From Sphingobacteriales bacterium (lineage in GTDB: Bacteria > Bacteroidota > Bacteroidia > UKL13-3), in the NCBI GenBank assembly GCA_021298155.1, contig JAJTEN010000002.1:1-64000 (forward strand): a DNA stretch of 64,000 nucleotides, given 5' to 3'. The translations under genes were made by a program, and so were the position numbers. Shown piece after piece: positions 46,546 through 55,988 of this stretch. Each line of letters starts with the position of its first letter. The stretch's first letter is position 1. The notes below the pieces were generated by a model. It searched no databases and was not told where the DNA came from. It saw only the letters and a program-made list of their open reading frames with translations.

Positions 46546-49428
46546 ATGCCACTAATTGATCACCACCAAATGCCAAAAAAAGGGATATATTTACTATTTT
46601 ATTGTTTCGTGCTTGGCATACTAAAACTGGCATCACAACCCATCAATACAGCTCCCTTGGTTAAAAACTATACCAAACAAATGTATCAAGGTGGAACACA
46701 AACTTGGGACATTTGTGAAGATCATAAAGGGCTAGTTTTCTTTGCAAATAATAATGGACTACTCCTTTTCGATGGACGAGCATTTACTAATTTTCCATTA
46801 CCCGGTAAAACCATTCTTCGTTCTATTTTATATGATTCTATCTCTCACAGAATTTATGCTGGTGGGCAAAATGAAATAGGATATTATGGATATACCGAAA
46901 GTGGCAACTTACATTTCGTTTCCCTCGCTCATTTACTCCCCAAAGAATATAAAGGTTTTGAAGATGTTTGGACCATTTTACAGAAAAATGGAATCATCTA
47001 CTTTCAAACCAGTAAAACCATTTTTGCATTTCAAAATAATAAAATGAGTTTGCTAAAACCTAGCGAACAATCGCTAGAAAAAATGCAAATAGCCAATCAA
47101 AAACTATACGTTTATGATGCTGCTGGCGCCGTTTTTGAACTTGAAAATATCGCTTTTAAACAAATTATTCCAGCTAGCAACTTAGACATATCCGCAATCG
47201 TTGATTTAAATAGCCAAACCCTACTTATTTGTACCTATAAAAATGGCTTGTTTGTTTACAAAAACAATATCCTGAGTAAAGCACCTTTCAATGATGAAGA
47301 ATTGAAAAATTTTAGGATATATAGGGCCTGTAAATATGGTAATAAAATTGTAATCGGAACAAGCAGATCTGGTATTTTCTTTCTAGATGAAAATGGCAAC
47401 ATAATCTCTAAAATGAATATTCAAACCGGACTCCAAAACAACAATGTGCTGAGTTTATTCGCAGATAAAAATAATAATCTTTGGCTCGGCCTAGATAATG
47501 GAATTGATTTACTACGACTTAATTATCCTTTTGCATACATTTACCCCGACGGCATTTTAAAGGGTACTGGCTACTCTATGACCAATTTCCAAGGTAAAGA
47601 TTACTTTGGAACAAATAACGGACTATATGAACACCTGGCAGGCGAAAATTTTAAACTGATAAAAAATACAGAAGGTCAAGTCTGGAGCGTTCAACAAATT
47701 CAACAAAAACTATTTGTTTCACACCATGAAGGCTTGTTTGAAGTAATCGCAAATGAAGCCATCAAAATTGCAGACATTAGGGGCTGTTGGAAAATTTTAG
47801 AATTAAAAAATAAGCCTGGCTACTTTATAGTTGGTACCTATAATGGTATTAGTGTCTACAAATGGACTAACAATAGCTTATCATTTGTAGCTAAGCCTTC
47901 AAACTTCAAAGAATCTAGCCGCTTTATTGAGGAAGATGAAAACGGAAATATTTGGGTAGGTCACCCCTATAAAGGCCTCTACAAACTAACATTAAATTCA
48001 AATTTTACGCAAATTCTAGAAGCTAAGCGGTATGGAAAAGCCCAAAAACTACCGGCTGAAACAGAGAATTTAGTATTTAACTTAGGTAATGGCATTTGCT
48101 TTACCAGTAATGAGGGTGTATTTCAATACAATTCGGCTTTAGATGGCTTTGAACCCATTAAAATATTTGGGGGGATATTTAATAAAAATCAAAACTATAA
48201 GCGAATCATTCCGGGTAAAAACGGCAAGTTATGGGTTATTCAAAATCAAGAAATTTCATTTATTAAACAATCCTACAATGGGGTAGATTATTCTTATGAG
48301 AAAAAAGCTATCCCAAAAATGGATCAAAATTTAGTTGGTGGTTTCGAATTCTTGCAAGAATGCGAAGGAGATAATCTTTTTCTTGGAGTAGAAACTGGTT
48401 TTATGAAACTCAATTTGAAGCAAATGGAAACATTTGTCTTAGACCCGCCAAAGGTTATTATAACTCAAATAAACGGACTCACCTTGGCAGATAGTTCGTA
48501 CTTTAAATGGATTGATAATACAACACCAAAATATAGCATTCCAGATCGGTCTATCGAATTTTGGTTCAGCTCAACGAATGGAAACTTTTATAATGATTTA
48601 AGCTTTTCAACCTATTTAGCCGGATGGGATAAAACCTGGACGCCTTATAAAACAAGCAACAGCAGAGAGTTTAGCAGGCTATCATACGGAGATTATACGC
48701 TTCATGTAAAAGCGAAATGTATGGGTGTAGAGGGCCCGCCATTATTGCTAAAATTTAGTATTCCCGCTCCTTGGTATTGGAGCACTATAGCGAAAGTATT
48801 TTATGCTCTTTTTGCTATTCTTAGTATTTTACTGATTGGTTTTTACCCGCAGCGACTTGTTCGAAAAAAAGCTAGCCGAATTATAGCCGAGAAGCAAGAC
48901 CAATTTAACAAACAACGTGCAGATTTATTGCTGGAAAAAGAACATAAAGAAAAAGAATTAATTGCCCTCAAAAACCAACAATTGCAAATTGAATTGGAAC
49001 ATCAAGGCAGAGAATTGGCTTCTTCCACTATGCACATCGTTCAAAAGAGTGAAATGCTCTTGAGCATCAAGGAAAAACTCAAAAAAATCAATAACCTCAG
49101 CAACGACCCAAAGATAAAACCAGAAATGAGTGAGCTCATTAAAACCATTGAGAAAGACACCCTCATTGATAAAGACTGGGAAAAGTTTGAACTCTACTTT
49201 AATCAAGTTCATAATAGTTTTACCCAAAGTTTAAAATTACGTTTCCCGAGTTTATCTGCAAACGACATCAAAATGTGCTCTTATTTGCGGATGAATTTAT
49301 CTACCAAAGAAATCGCGTCTATACTCAATATTACCACGCGAGGGGTAGAAGTAAGCAGATATCGCCTGAGAAAGAAAATGGGCTTAGAAAATGGGGCAAA
49401 TATTGGCGACTTTCTGAGCCAATTATAA
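46546..49428 (+). CDS. Membrane-anchored propeller/Y_Y_Y/LuxR-type transcriptional regulator
   Basis: The 960-residue product (an ATG at 46570 is an alternative start) has an N-terminal signal/anchor, two-component-regulator-type beta-propeller repeats (about 45-630; TWDICEDHKGLVFFANNNGLLLFDG, SLFADKNNNLWLGLDNGIDLL), a Y_Y_Y domain (about 655-740; TYLAGWDKTWTPYKTSNSREF), one membrane helix (about 746-767), a long coiled coil and a C-terminal LuxR-type HTH (about 902-960; NLSTKEIASILNITTRGVEVSRYRLRKKMG). It has no histidine kinase or receiver domain, so it likely senses a ligand in the periplasm and binds DNA directly. It is divergent from the glucan operon and is the obvious candidate to bind the CTACTACA repeats. 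Confidence 0.88.
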   Translation: MPLIDHHQMPKKGIYLLFYCFVLGILKLASQPINTAPLVKNYTKQMYQGGTQTWDICEDHKGLVFFANNNGLLLFDGRAFTNFPLPGKTILRSILYDSISHRIYAGGQNEIGYYGYTESGNLHFVSLAHLLPKEYKGFEDVWTILQKNGIIYFQTSKTIFAFQNNKMSLLKPSEQSLEKMQIANQKLYVYDAAGAVFELENIAFKQIIPASNLDISAIVDLNSQTLLICTYKNGLFVYKNNILSKAPFNDEELKNFRIYRACKYGNKIVIGTSRSGIFFLDENGNIISKMNIQTGLQNNNVLSLFADKNNNLWLGLDNGIDLLRLNYPFAYIYPDGILKGTGYSMTNFQGKDYFGTNNGLYEHLAGENFKLIKNTEGQVWSVQQIQQKLFVSHHEGLFEVIANEAIKIADIRGCWKILELKNKPGYFIVGTYNGISVYKWTNNSLSFVAKPSNFKESSRFIEEDENGNIWVGHPYKGLYKLTLNSNFTQILEAKRYGKAQKLPAETENLVFNLGNGICFTSNEGVFQYNSALDGFEPIKIFGGIFNKNQNYKRIIPGKNGKLWVIQNQEISFIKQSYNGVDYSYEKKAIPKMDQNLVGGFEFLQECEGDNLFLGVETGFMKLNLKQMETFVLDPPKVIITQINGLTLADSSYFKWIDNTTPKYSIPDRSIEFWFSSTNGNFYNDLSFSTYLAGWDKTWTPYKTSNSREFSRLSYGDYTLHVKAKCMGVEGPPLLLKFSIPAPWYWSTIAKVFYALFAILSILLIGFYPQRLVRKKASRIIAEKQDQFNKQRADLLLEKEHKEKELIALKNQQLQIELEHQGRELASSTMHIVQKSEMLLSIKEKLKKINNLSNDPKIKPEMSELIKTIEKDTLIDKDWEKFELYFNQVHNSFTQSLKLRFPSLSANDIKMCSYLRMNLSTKEIASILNITTRGVEVSRYRLRKKMGLENGANIGDFLSQL

Positions 49429-49435
49429 AAAACAA

Positions 49436-49469
49436 TGCGGCCACCTTTTTCAAGATGGCCGCACGTTTT
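49436..49469. terminator. Rho-independent terminator between convergent genes
   Basis: Arms TGCGGCCA (49436-49443) and TGGCCGCA (49456-49463) are exact, with a short T-run (TTTT) on the plus side. It begins 8 nt after the regulator stop codon and lies before the convergent gene ending at 49498. Confidence 0.75.
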
Positions 49470-49497
49470 ACAATTACCAAAACAAATTTTAGTTCTG

Positions 49498-52245
49498 TTA
49501 TTCTACTACCAATTTTACTGTTTTAACAGATTGGTTCATAGAAACCTTAACAAGGTAAATTCCTTTTTCTAAGCCTTCAATTGGCAATGCATATTCAAGT
49601 TTACCCGCAGCTAAATTACTTTGCTTAGTTACACTTGATCCAAGTAAATTGAAAATTTCAATGCTTAACGGCATGTTAGATTCTTTTGGTAAACTCAATG
49701 TAAACATGCCAGAAGCTGGATTTGGATAAATAGACAATCCACCCAATACTTGCTCTTCCATACCAATTACCTCACAAATTGTACAGGTATTCCAGCAATA
49801 CGCACCCACCTTTACAGCAGAAGAATCACTGATTCTAACAAAACGATTGGTAAATGTGCCTGTAGTTCTTGTACATGGATCGCCAGGGTTGAACTTCTCA
49901 TCATCCACCCAATTGCCTATCGTATATTTAAACTCATAGCTACCAGTATCTAATCTTAATTTTACTTCATAAATATTATTCCCTACCAATGTCATTGGCG
50001 TGCAATCTCCACACCAGCCATTAAATGAGCCATTTAGTGTTACACCTTTGCTCAAATCTCCCACGTAATCTTTCATGTTAACCCTGAAAGTTACCATTGA
50101 TCTTGGTGCGGTCTTATCACAAGTTACACAGCTTTCCCAACAAACAAGTGGTAAGGTATCCTGCGGCTTGTTAGCTACTTTAAAAGTACGATTGGTGAAA
50201 CCAAAAGCAGTTCTTGTACATGAACTTCCCTCAACTAAAATTTCTTGTGCCTTCCAGTTGCCAATTGCATATTTAAAATCATAGCTAGAATCTTTGTCTA
50301 ATAATACTGTAGCCATCCAAATATTGCTTGATCCTTGCTTTGTCATTGGTGTACAATTGCCACACCAGCCATTAAAGGTTCCATTAAGCGTTACGGTATC
50401 TGTTGCAGATAAATTATATTTAGACATATCTACTTGGAAACTTACATTAGATTTAGTAACAGCGCCACCCGAACAAGCAGAACAAGATTCCCAACAAACT
50501 GGTGCTAAATTGATATCACTATTCAAAGTATTTAAAACCCTGTTGGTATTAACTCCTGTAGTTTTTGTACATGGTAATGTGGTAGCCAAAGATTCCTGAC
50601 TTACCCAATTGCCAATCGTATACTTGTATTCATACTCGGTGTTTTTATCCAAAGGAATGGTAATCGTCCATGATGAGGTGCCTGGTATTTTTGTCATTTT
50701 TGCACATGCACCACACCAGCCATTAAAAGTTCCGTTTATAGTAACTGTATCGCTTGCTGTTAAGGGTAGGTTCTTAACATCTACCGTAAAGGTTACATTT
50801 ACTTTAACAGGCGGTGGCGGTGTAATGCCTGAACCAAACTTCACGTCGTCAAAATAATAAGTCTTCTCTCCAGCTGTTTGGCCAGTTGTTCCGAAATTAA
50901 AGAAGATAGACAACATCTTGTAGGTATAGGTAAAATTGATAGGTGCAGTAGCTGTAACTTGATTTGCAAAATCAAAATCTAAAACTTCCCAAGAACCAGC
51001 TGTCTTAGTTCTAGCCTCTGTTTCTACACTTTTTGTTGGATCAGTAGGATCTTCTGCCTTCAATCTCACTGCAATTCCACTGTCTGGCGACCAAACTCTA
51101 ACATTTAATTTAGTAGACCCACTTACAAATGGAATAGCTTCTGCCAAACCAGTACTTGGGTTCATAGTAGTTCCTGCCCATAACTGAGCAGTATTGGTTT
51201 TTATTACTTTAACTACTTTGTTCAGACTATTGGTTGGATCAGTAACAATACTGCTTGCATTGCCTCCAAAATCAGCCAATACGTAATTCACATTACTTGA
51301 ATCAAAGGTAATCGGTAATTTAACAGTTTGAAGCACAGGTGCACTCGGTGGCAACATTCTTACATTATCAAAATAATATGTTTTTTCACCCGCAATGGCA
51401 CCGGTTGTACCAAAATTAAAAAATACAGACAATTTGTTGTAAGCAAAAGTAAAGTTAATAGCAGGAGTTCCACTTGATTGATTTGTAAAGTCAAACTCTA
51501 AATCTTGCCAAACATTTGCCGCTGTTGTGCGTGTATCTGTTTCTACACTTTTGTTGGCATCGCTCGACATTTCAGCCTTAAGCTTCACCACTATTCCGCT
51601 ATCTGGCGACCAAACACGAATTTTCATCTTGGTGGCATTACTTGCAAAAGGAATTGAGTTGTTAAACCCTGAACCTAAGCTTGTTCCAGCCCACGCTTGG
51701 GCAGAATTGGTTTTAATAACCTTGGCAACTTTGTTGCTTGAATCAGTTGGATCAACCACAACTGAACTTGCATTACCTCCAAAATCCAACAAATTGTAAT
51801 TTACATTACTGCTATCAAAATTAATGGGTAAGGTCATAGCCTGCAAGGTTGGACAAGCTGAACAAGAGTTCCAACATACCAATGACATGGTTGTATCTGC
51901 AGTAACAGTAACTTTACGGTTAGTAAATGTGCCTGAAGTTACTGTACAAGGAGAGCCACTTGCGAGCGACTCTTGTGCATTCCAACCGCCAATTGTGTAT
52001 TTAAATTCATGATTTCCAGAAGGAATTGAAAAGGTGCCCTGCCAAACATTGGTAGTCCCTTGCTTTACCAAAGGATTACATCTTCCACACCACGAATTCC
52101 AAGTTCCATTCACATAAACTGTATCATTTAAGTTTTGATACTGAGACATGTCTACCCTAAAGGTAACATTGAAGCTTTGTGCTTTTACTGCCCCGTAGGT
52201 TAGCAATAAAAGCATAAACATCGTCCATTTTGTAAAATTTCGCAT
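49498..52245 (-). CDS. T9SS-secreted protein of repeated six-cysteine and beta-sandwich modules
   Basis: I start at 52245 (MRNFTKWTMFMLLLLTYGAVKAQ, 915 residues), because the frame to 52305 adds 20 non-signal residues. Two module types alternate as A-B-B-A-A-A. A modules (about 24-131, 481-592, 599-710, 716-824) share VNGTWNSWCGRC or NGTFNGWCGxC, FKYTIGNW, PCTxTxGxFTNR and VCWxSCxxC, six Cys each; NGTFNGW and FKYTIGNW recall E-set/starch-binding-like domains. B modules (about 140-297 and 311-469) share FDSSNVNY..DFGGNASS, KVIKTN.AQ.WAGT, RVWSPDSGI and GEKTYYFD, a jelly-roll CBM-like pattern. A T9SS type A sorting domain follows (LSIYPNPASGMFTLSL). Likely a surface glycan-binding protein. Full operator repeat lies 102 nt upstream. 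Confidence 0.82.
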   Translation of the reverse strand: MRNFTKWTMFMLLLLTYGAVKAQSFNVTFRVDMSQYQNLNDTVYVNGTWNSWCGRCNPLVKQGTTNVWQGTFSIPSGNHEFKYTIGGWNAQESLASGSPCTVTSGTFTNRKVTVTADTTMSLVCWNSCSACPTLQAMTLPINFDSSNVNYNLLDFGGNASSVVVDPTDSSNKVAKVIKTNSAQAWAGTSLGSGFNNSIPFASNATKMKIRVWSPDSGIVVKLKAEMSSDANKSVETDTRTTAANVWQDLEFDFTNQSSGTPAINFTFAYNKLSVFFNFGTTGAIAGEKTYYFDNVRMLPPSAPVLQTVKLPITFDSSNVNYVLADFGGNASSIVTDPTNSLNKVVKVIKTNTAQLWAGTTMNPSTGLAEAIPFVSGSTKLNVRVWSPDSGIAVRLKAEDPTDPTKSVETEARTKTAGSWEVLDFDFANQVTATAPINFTYTYKMLSIFFNFGTTGQTAGEKTYYFDDVKFGSGITPPPPVKVNVTFTVDVKNLPLTASDTVTINGTFNGWCGACAKMTKIPGTSSWTITIPLDKNTEYEYKYTIGNWVSQESLATTLPCTKTTGVNTNRVLNTLNSDINLAPVCWESCSACSGGAVTKSNVSFQVDMSKYNLSATDTVTLNGTFNGWCGNCTPMTKQGSSNIWMATVLLDKDSSYDFKYAIGNWKAQEILVEGSSCTRTAFGFTNRTFKVANKPQDTLPLVCWESCVTCDKTAPRSMVTFRVNMKDYVGDLSKGVTLNGSFNGWCGDCTPMTLVGNNIYEVKLRLDTGSYEFKYTIGNWVDDEKFNPGDPCTRTTGTFTNRFVRISDSSAVKVGAYCWNTCTICEVIGMEEQVLGGLSIYPNPASGMFTLSLPKESNMPLSIEIFNLLGSSVTKQSNLAAGKLEYALPIEGLEKGIYLVKVSMNQSVKTVKLVVE

Positions 52246-52346
52246 AGTTTTTTTAATTATTGGTGTAAAAATAACCCCGAACCAAGCCTCACACAAATTT
52301 ACCAACCCTACAATACTTTCACTTAATAACTATACGAAAAAACAAA

Positions 52347-52365
52347 CTACTACAATACTACTACA
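52347..52365 (-). promoter_or_regulatory. Direct-repeat operator candidate upstream of the modular T9SS protein
   Basis: CTACTACA (52347-52354) and CTACTACA (52358-52365) are exact direct repeats with an 11-nt period, as at 46461-46479 (only the spacer differs: ATA against TTG). The site lies 102 nt upstream of the start at 52245. A -7-like TAAATTTG on the minus strand (52301-52294) lies between it and the gene. Confidence 0.6.
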
Positions 52366-52510
52366 TGTTTATGCAAAATATTGATTGATTGAGTTTTAGA
52401 TTAAAATAATTGGGACAAAAAAATGGGCCAAAAGAATAGAAAAAGATGTCAAAATTAGTAACAAAATCAAAAAGATGGATTAAAAGTAATCCCAAATTGA
52501 TCTGTAAACT

Positions 52511-53002
52511 TTAATAGGCTTGTACCTCATTATGAAAAAATTCCAAACTTACGCCAGCTATTTTAAGCATTTCTTCGCTTTCTCCACCTGCATGGTATTT
52601 TCTTTCACAAACTACGCGCTTAATTCCGCAGTTAATAATCAGCATGGCACAAACCCTGCATGGTGTCATCCTACAATATAAAGTAGAGCCTTCTAAAGCT
52701 ACTCCATTTTTTGCAGCTTGACATATCGCATTCTGCTCTGCATGAACAGTTCTCACACAATGTTGGGTAATACTGTCGTCTTCGTGAATCATTTTTTTCA
52801 TTTGATGACCTACCTCATCACAATGAGGCAAACCAATTGGCGAACCAACATAACCTGTTACCAATAATTGGTTGTCTTTGGCTATTACACAGCCACTTCT
52901 TCCTCTTCCACAGGTGGCTCTTTTGCTTATTGCCTCCATCACCTCCATAAAATATTCATCCCAAGTTGGACGAATATATTTTTCATCAATGCTTTTTTCC
53001 AT
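52511..53002 (-). CDS. dCMP deaminase (ComE-type cytidine/deoxycytidylate deaminase)
   Basis: The 163-residue protein has the zinc site of the deaminase superfamily: TVHAEQNAI (His87, Glu89 as proton shuttle) and PCRVC (Cys115, Cys118). The early part RPTWDEYFMEVMEAISKRATC and GYVGSPIGLPHC match dCMP deaminases and their ComE-related forms. It converts dCMP to dUMP, feeding thymidylate synthesis. It follows the kinase-like gene by 4 nt in the same operon, which fits a deoxynucleotide role. Confidence 0.92.
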   Translation of the reverse strand: MEKSIDEKYIRPTWDEYFMEVMEAISKRATCGRGRSGCVIAKDNQLLVTGYVGSPIGLPHCDEVGHQMKKMIHEDDSITQHCVRTVHAEQNAICQAAKNGVALEGSTLYCRMTPCRVCAMLIINCGIKRVVCERKYHAGGESEEMLKIAGVSLEFFHNEVQAY

Positions 53003-53006
53003 TCTA

Positions 53007-53558
53007 CTAAAATGTATGTATAATTTGATCTATTTGATGGTATAAATCTTGAAATGTACCATTGTTTAAAAAATGAAAATCTGCTAAGGCCATGCACCCG
53101 GAGAGATTCTGCTTGTTTGGATCTGCAGATTGTAGCTCCCTATCTTCATTATTAGAAAAGGTTTCAAAGGATACCTGATCCGTTTCTGAACCCCTAAGTA
53201 AAATACGCTCGTATCGTATACGCCTGTCTGTATCTACCGAAAATAAGGTGAAATTTCCTTTCGATTTGAGCGCTTGTACCTCGCCAATTGTTCTAATACT
53301 TTCAATAATGCAATCAGATCCACTCAATTGCGCTTGTTTCCACAACTGTTCTGCAATATAACTCGGACCAAATTCTGCCCGCAACGCATTAGCCGTGAAT
53401 GTCAAAGAATCACGATTAACCACTTCTCCCCGCTGTTCAATTTGTTCTTTCAAAAAACCACGAACAGAAAAATGCTGAAACCCATGATTTTTGGTGAGGT
53501 AATCAACAATTGTTCCTTTGCCCGCACCTAAGGTACCTGTAATGCCAATAATTTTCAC
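53007..53558 (-). CDS. Deoxynucleoside monophosphate kinase-like P-loop ATPase
   Basis: The 183-residue protein starts with MKIIGITGTLGAGKGTIVDYL (Walker A GTLGAGKGT, 8-16). It continues with FSVRGFLKEQIEQRGEVVNRDSL, IAEQLWKQA, IIESIRTIGEVQALK, VDTDRRIRYERI, features of the adenylate/dephospho-CoA kinase-like fold seen in dNMP kinases. The link with dCMP deaminase (4-nt gap) points to phosphorylation of a (deoxy)nucleotide. Its exact substrate cannot be read from the sequence; dephospho-CoA kinase is less likely. Confidence 0.8.
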   Translation of the reverse strand: MKIIGITGTLGAGKGTIVDYLTKNHGFQHFSVRGFLKEQIEQRGEVVNRDSLTFTANALRAEFGPSYIAEQLWKQAQLSGSDCIIESIRTIGEVQALKSKGNFTLFSVDTDRRIRYERILLRGSETDQVSFETFSNNEDRELQSADPNKQNLSGCMALADFHFLNNGTFQDLYHQIDQIIHTF

Positions 53559-53633
53559 TGATTTATTTTTTATGAAAGTAATAAATCAAAGGTAAAAATA
53601 CTAATTCAATAATTTTTTTATTTATTGAATCTA

Positions 53634-54593
53634 TTAAAACTTATAGGAAAAGCCTACATATGGAATTACTACATTGATTAGAGCAAAATCAAAATTAACC
53701 TTCTCACCAAATACCCGGCAACCAAAACCAACAAGTGGTATACCTTCTAAATCAAGAATTTCGTTGCTTTCCAAAAACCAATTTTCAGAAATTAACGCAA
53801 CGTTCTTATTTAACTTAAGATACCCAGATACATTCAAAGAAAAGCTGGAACCAGCATTTATTCCCGACCCTAAATTTACAGAAATATTTTTGTTATTGTT
53901 CCCCCAAGTAAGTGTTCCATATAAGGCATTAATTATGGTATTATCCGTGTTCACTATTGCGCCATAAAAATATCCGCCACCCAAATAAAGTTGATCACCC
54001 ACTGGCACGCCAATATGAGGTGAAAACAAAAGGATAGGTTGTCCCATTAATGAAGTAATAAGCTCAGCTCCACCAGTTAAACTTAAATAATCGGAAGCGC
54101 TATAACTTAATGAATTAATAAAACCATATGAATTATCATACACAAAGGTTCCCTTTTTGTGCTTTATGGCTGAAGGCGCAAATAAATATCGTGAAAATAT
54201 CGCTGAGTTCTCTTTGGCCTTTTCGGATGCCGCAATCCTTGCAGCGTATGACGAACTGCTTTGTTGATTGGCGCTACTATACTCCGTTTTCTTTTTGTTC
54301 TCTGTTCCGTTTTCAGATGCATATTTTTTCTTTCCAGCAGGTGCAGAGAGAACGGTTATTTCAGCTATTCTATTAGTATAAAATAAACTTGACGTTTTTT
54401 GGTTCTCTACAAAAACCAATAGGCTAGTATCAGTTTTGAATTGAAATATGCCATAATTATATAGTCCGCTTTTTGTAATAATTCTTACAGAATCACCTCG
54501 GGTAAGACCTGATATAACATCAGGTACTTGCCCATAGGATAGTGTTGCCGTTAGCAATAGGCTTGCCAAGGCCAATAATTTCAGGTATTTCAT
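53634..54593 (-). CDS. Exported outer-membrane-type protein, unknown function
   Basis: The 319-residue product has a signal peptide (MKYLKLLALASLLLTATLSYGQ), an N-terminal ~60-residue beta segment (ISGLTRGDSVRIITKSGLYNYGIFQFKTDTSLLVFVENQ), a low-complexity Ser/Lys/Glu-rich linker (about 88-125), and a C-terminal barrel-like region (SASDYLSLTGGAELITSL, GDQLYLGGGYFYGAIV, NKNISVNLGSGINAG, VPYVGFSYKF) ending in Phe. The last strand supports outer-membrane insertion. No family is recognised. It follows the CsgG-like gene by 11 nt and is probably co-transcribed with it. Confidence 0.65.
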   Translation of the reverse strand: MKYLKLLALASLLLTATLSYGQVPDVISGLTRGDSVRIITKSGLYNYGIFQFKTDTSLLVFVENQKTSSLFYTNRIAEITVLSAPAGKKKYASENGTENKKKTEYSSANQQSSSSYAARIAASEKAKENSAIFSRYLFAPSAIKHKKGTFVYDNSYGFINSLSYSASDYLSLTGGAELITSLMGQPILLFSPHIGVPVGDQLYLGGGYFYGAIVNTDNTIINALYGTLTWGNNNKNISVNLGSGINAGSSFSLNVSGYLKLNKNVALISENWFLESNEILDLEGIPLVGFGCRVFGEKVNFDFALINVVIPYVGFSYKF

Positions 54594-54604
54594 CTGATAA
54601 TTAT

Positions 54605-55735
54605 TTAGCGCTTGGCATTGTATCCCAAGGATACTCCTACTCTAAAACCATCTTTGGTTGGGATGGTTGTCCAAACATTTAGGGGTATGTTTAATTTGCC
54701 AGACTTAAAGGATTTTCCAAAAGCAATAACTAAGGCCGTTGCAATAGATGTTTCTCCATCTCTATCCATCACTTCTTGATATTTCAAATTTTCAGCAGTA
54801 ACTCTATTCGACAAAATGGTGCTCTTTTTTATTTGTTCCTCAGAGTAAAAATTACCATCAATATTTACTCTACTTGCCATTCTTGAAAACCCAAAACTTG
54901 GCCCAATAGCAATTTCCCAACCAGAAACGTTATTCCTAAAACCATTTAAAAAGGTAAAACTCGGAATAAACATCTCTTGCTCTATCCCACTAATCATAGG
55001 AAGAAACTCAAACAAAGCCTGAAATTTGCCTTCATTTAAATACTGTTTTTCAAATTGATAGCCAAATTGAAATAAGGTTGGATTTGCCTCATAACCTCCA
55101 AATTCAGAGCTAGCTCTCATGCGTTCTGCCATATGCCCAACCACAACAGCATAACCAAACCTCGCACCTTGCAAGTTCAAATACGTCTTATTGGGGTTAT
55201 TGATGCTATTCTCATAATCAAATTTCTTGGTTAAACGGGTTAGCAACTCTTGATTAACCGGTTTTTTAAACATTTTGAAAATGGTACTCTCTGTCATGGC
55301 CGGAAGCTCTAGAGGTAAATTTAAAAACTCCATTACCTCTGTTAATTCAACCGCATCTGTTTGAACGTTTATTAATTTAAATGTAAGCAAAATGGTTTGG
55401 CCAATTAATTCAGCACTTCCCGTGTACATGTAATCTGCTTTTAAAGATTTACCCAACTCTACCAAACAAGATTTACCATAACAGTTGGCCACATTCAAAT
55501 TAGATTTTTCAATGATATTAATCACCTCATATCTATCCATTACCTCAAAACGATCAAGCTTTTCTAAAGAAACACGAACCAAATTACTCATTTGGTTTGG
55601 ATCTAAAGGCAAACCTTTAGTATCTATATTTAAAACCGCAATAGATGGCTTTTTTGTTGGGTTCTGCGCACTCAAATTACTAGTGATACAAACTGAAATG
55701 TAAAATACGAGCGCTAAAATGATTGCTTTTTTCAT
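54605..55735 (-). CDS. CsgG-like exported protein with C-terminal unknown region
   Basis: The 376-residue product has a signal peptide (MKKAIILALVFYISVCITSNLSAQ). Residues about 30-160 look like the CsgG/LpoB-type alpha/beta domain: PSIAVLNIDTKGLPLDPNQMSNLVRVSLEKLDRFEVMDRYEVINII, CYGKSCLVELGKSLKADYMYTGSAELIGQTILLTFKLINVQTDAVELT. The rest is beta-rich (GARFGYAVVVG, WEIAIGPSFGFSR, LNIPLNVWTTIP). CsgG-like domains of this kind occur in many periplasmic and surface proteins of Bacteroidota. There is no lipobox. Probably works with the barrel protein that follows. Confidence 0.7.
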   Translation of the reverse strand: MKKAIILALVFYISVCITSNLSAQNPTKKPSIAVLNIDTKGLPLDPNQMSNLVRVSLEKLDRFEVMDRYEVINIIEKSNLNVANCYGKSCLVELGKSLKADYMYTGSAELIGQTILLTFKLINVQTDAVELTEVMEFLNLPLELPAMTESTIFKMFKKPVNQELLTRLTKKFDYENSINNPNKTYLNLQGARFGYAVVVGHMAERMRASSEFGGYEANPTLFQFGYQFEKQYLNEGKFQALFEFLPMISGIEQEMFIPSFTFLNGFRNNVSGWEIAIGPSFGFSRMASRVNIDGNFYSEEQIKKSTILSNRVTAENLKYQEVMDRDGETSIATALVIAFGKSFKSGKLNIPLNVWTTIPTKDGFRVGVSLGYNAKR

Positions 55736-55988
55736 GTGAATAAATTTTGATACAATAGTATGGTTAATGTTACACGATTATAAGACTATTTTTCTACTAT
55801 TCAGACAAAAATCTAATTATTTATACTAATCCTCACCTGAAAATTTGCAAAAAATACAAAACCTGAGAAAAATCAGTTTAAATACTGCAAATTATTGCAT
55901 TTTGTCATAATCCAGTAAAATGGCTAATACAAGTGTAAAGAGAATATAACTCTGCTGTTTCTTTGTGCCAACAAAACAATATTTCAGT

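Noticed and set aside
49503..49510. CTACTACC, similar to the glucan operator half-site
   Set aside because: It lies inside the coding end of the modular T9SS protein, is a single half with a mismatch, and is not upstream of a gene.
55783..55805. Possible third full CTACTACA repeat upstream of the CsgG-like gene
   Set aside because: Only CTACTATT is present and the position 11 nt away does not match, so it falls short of the motif.
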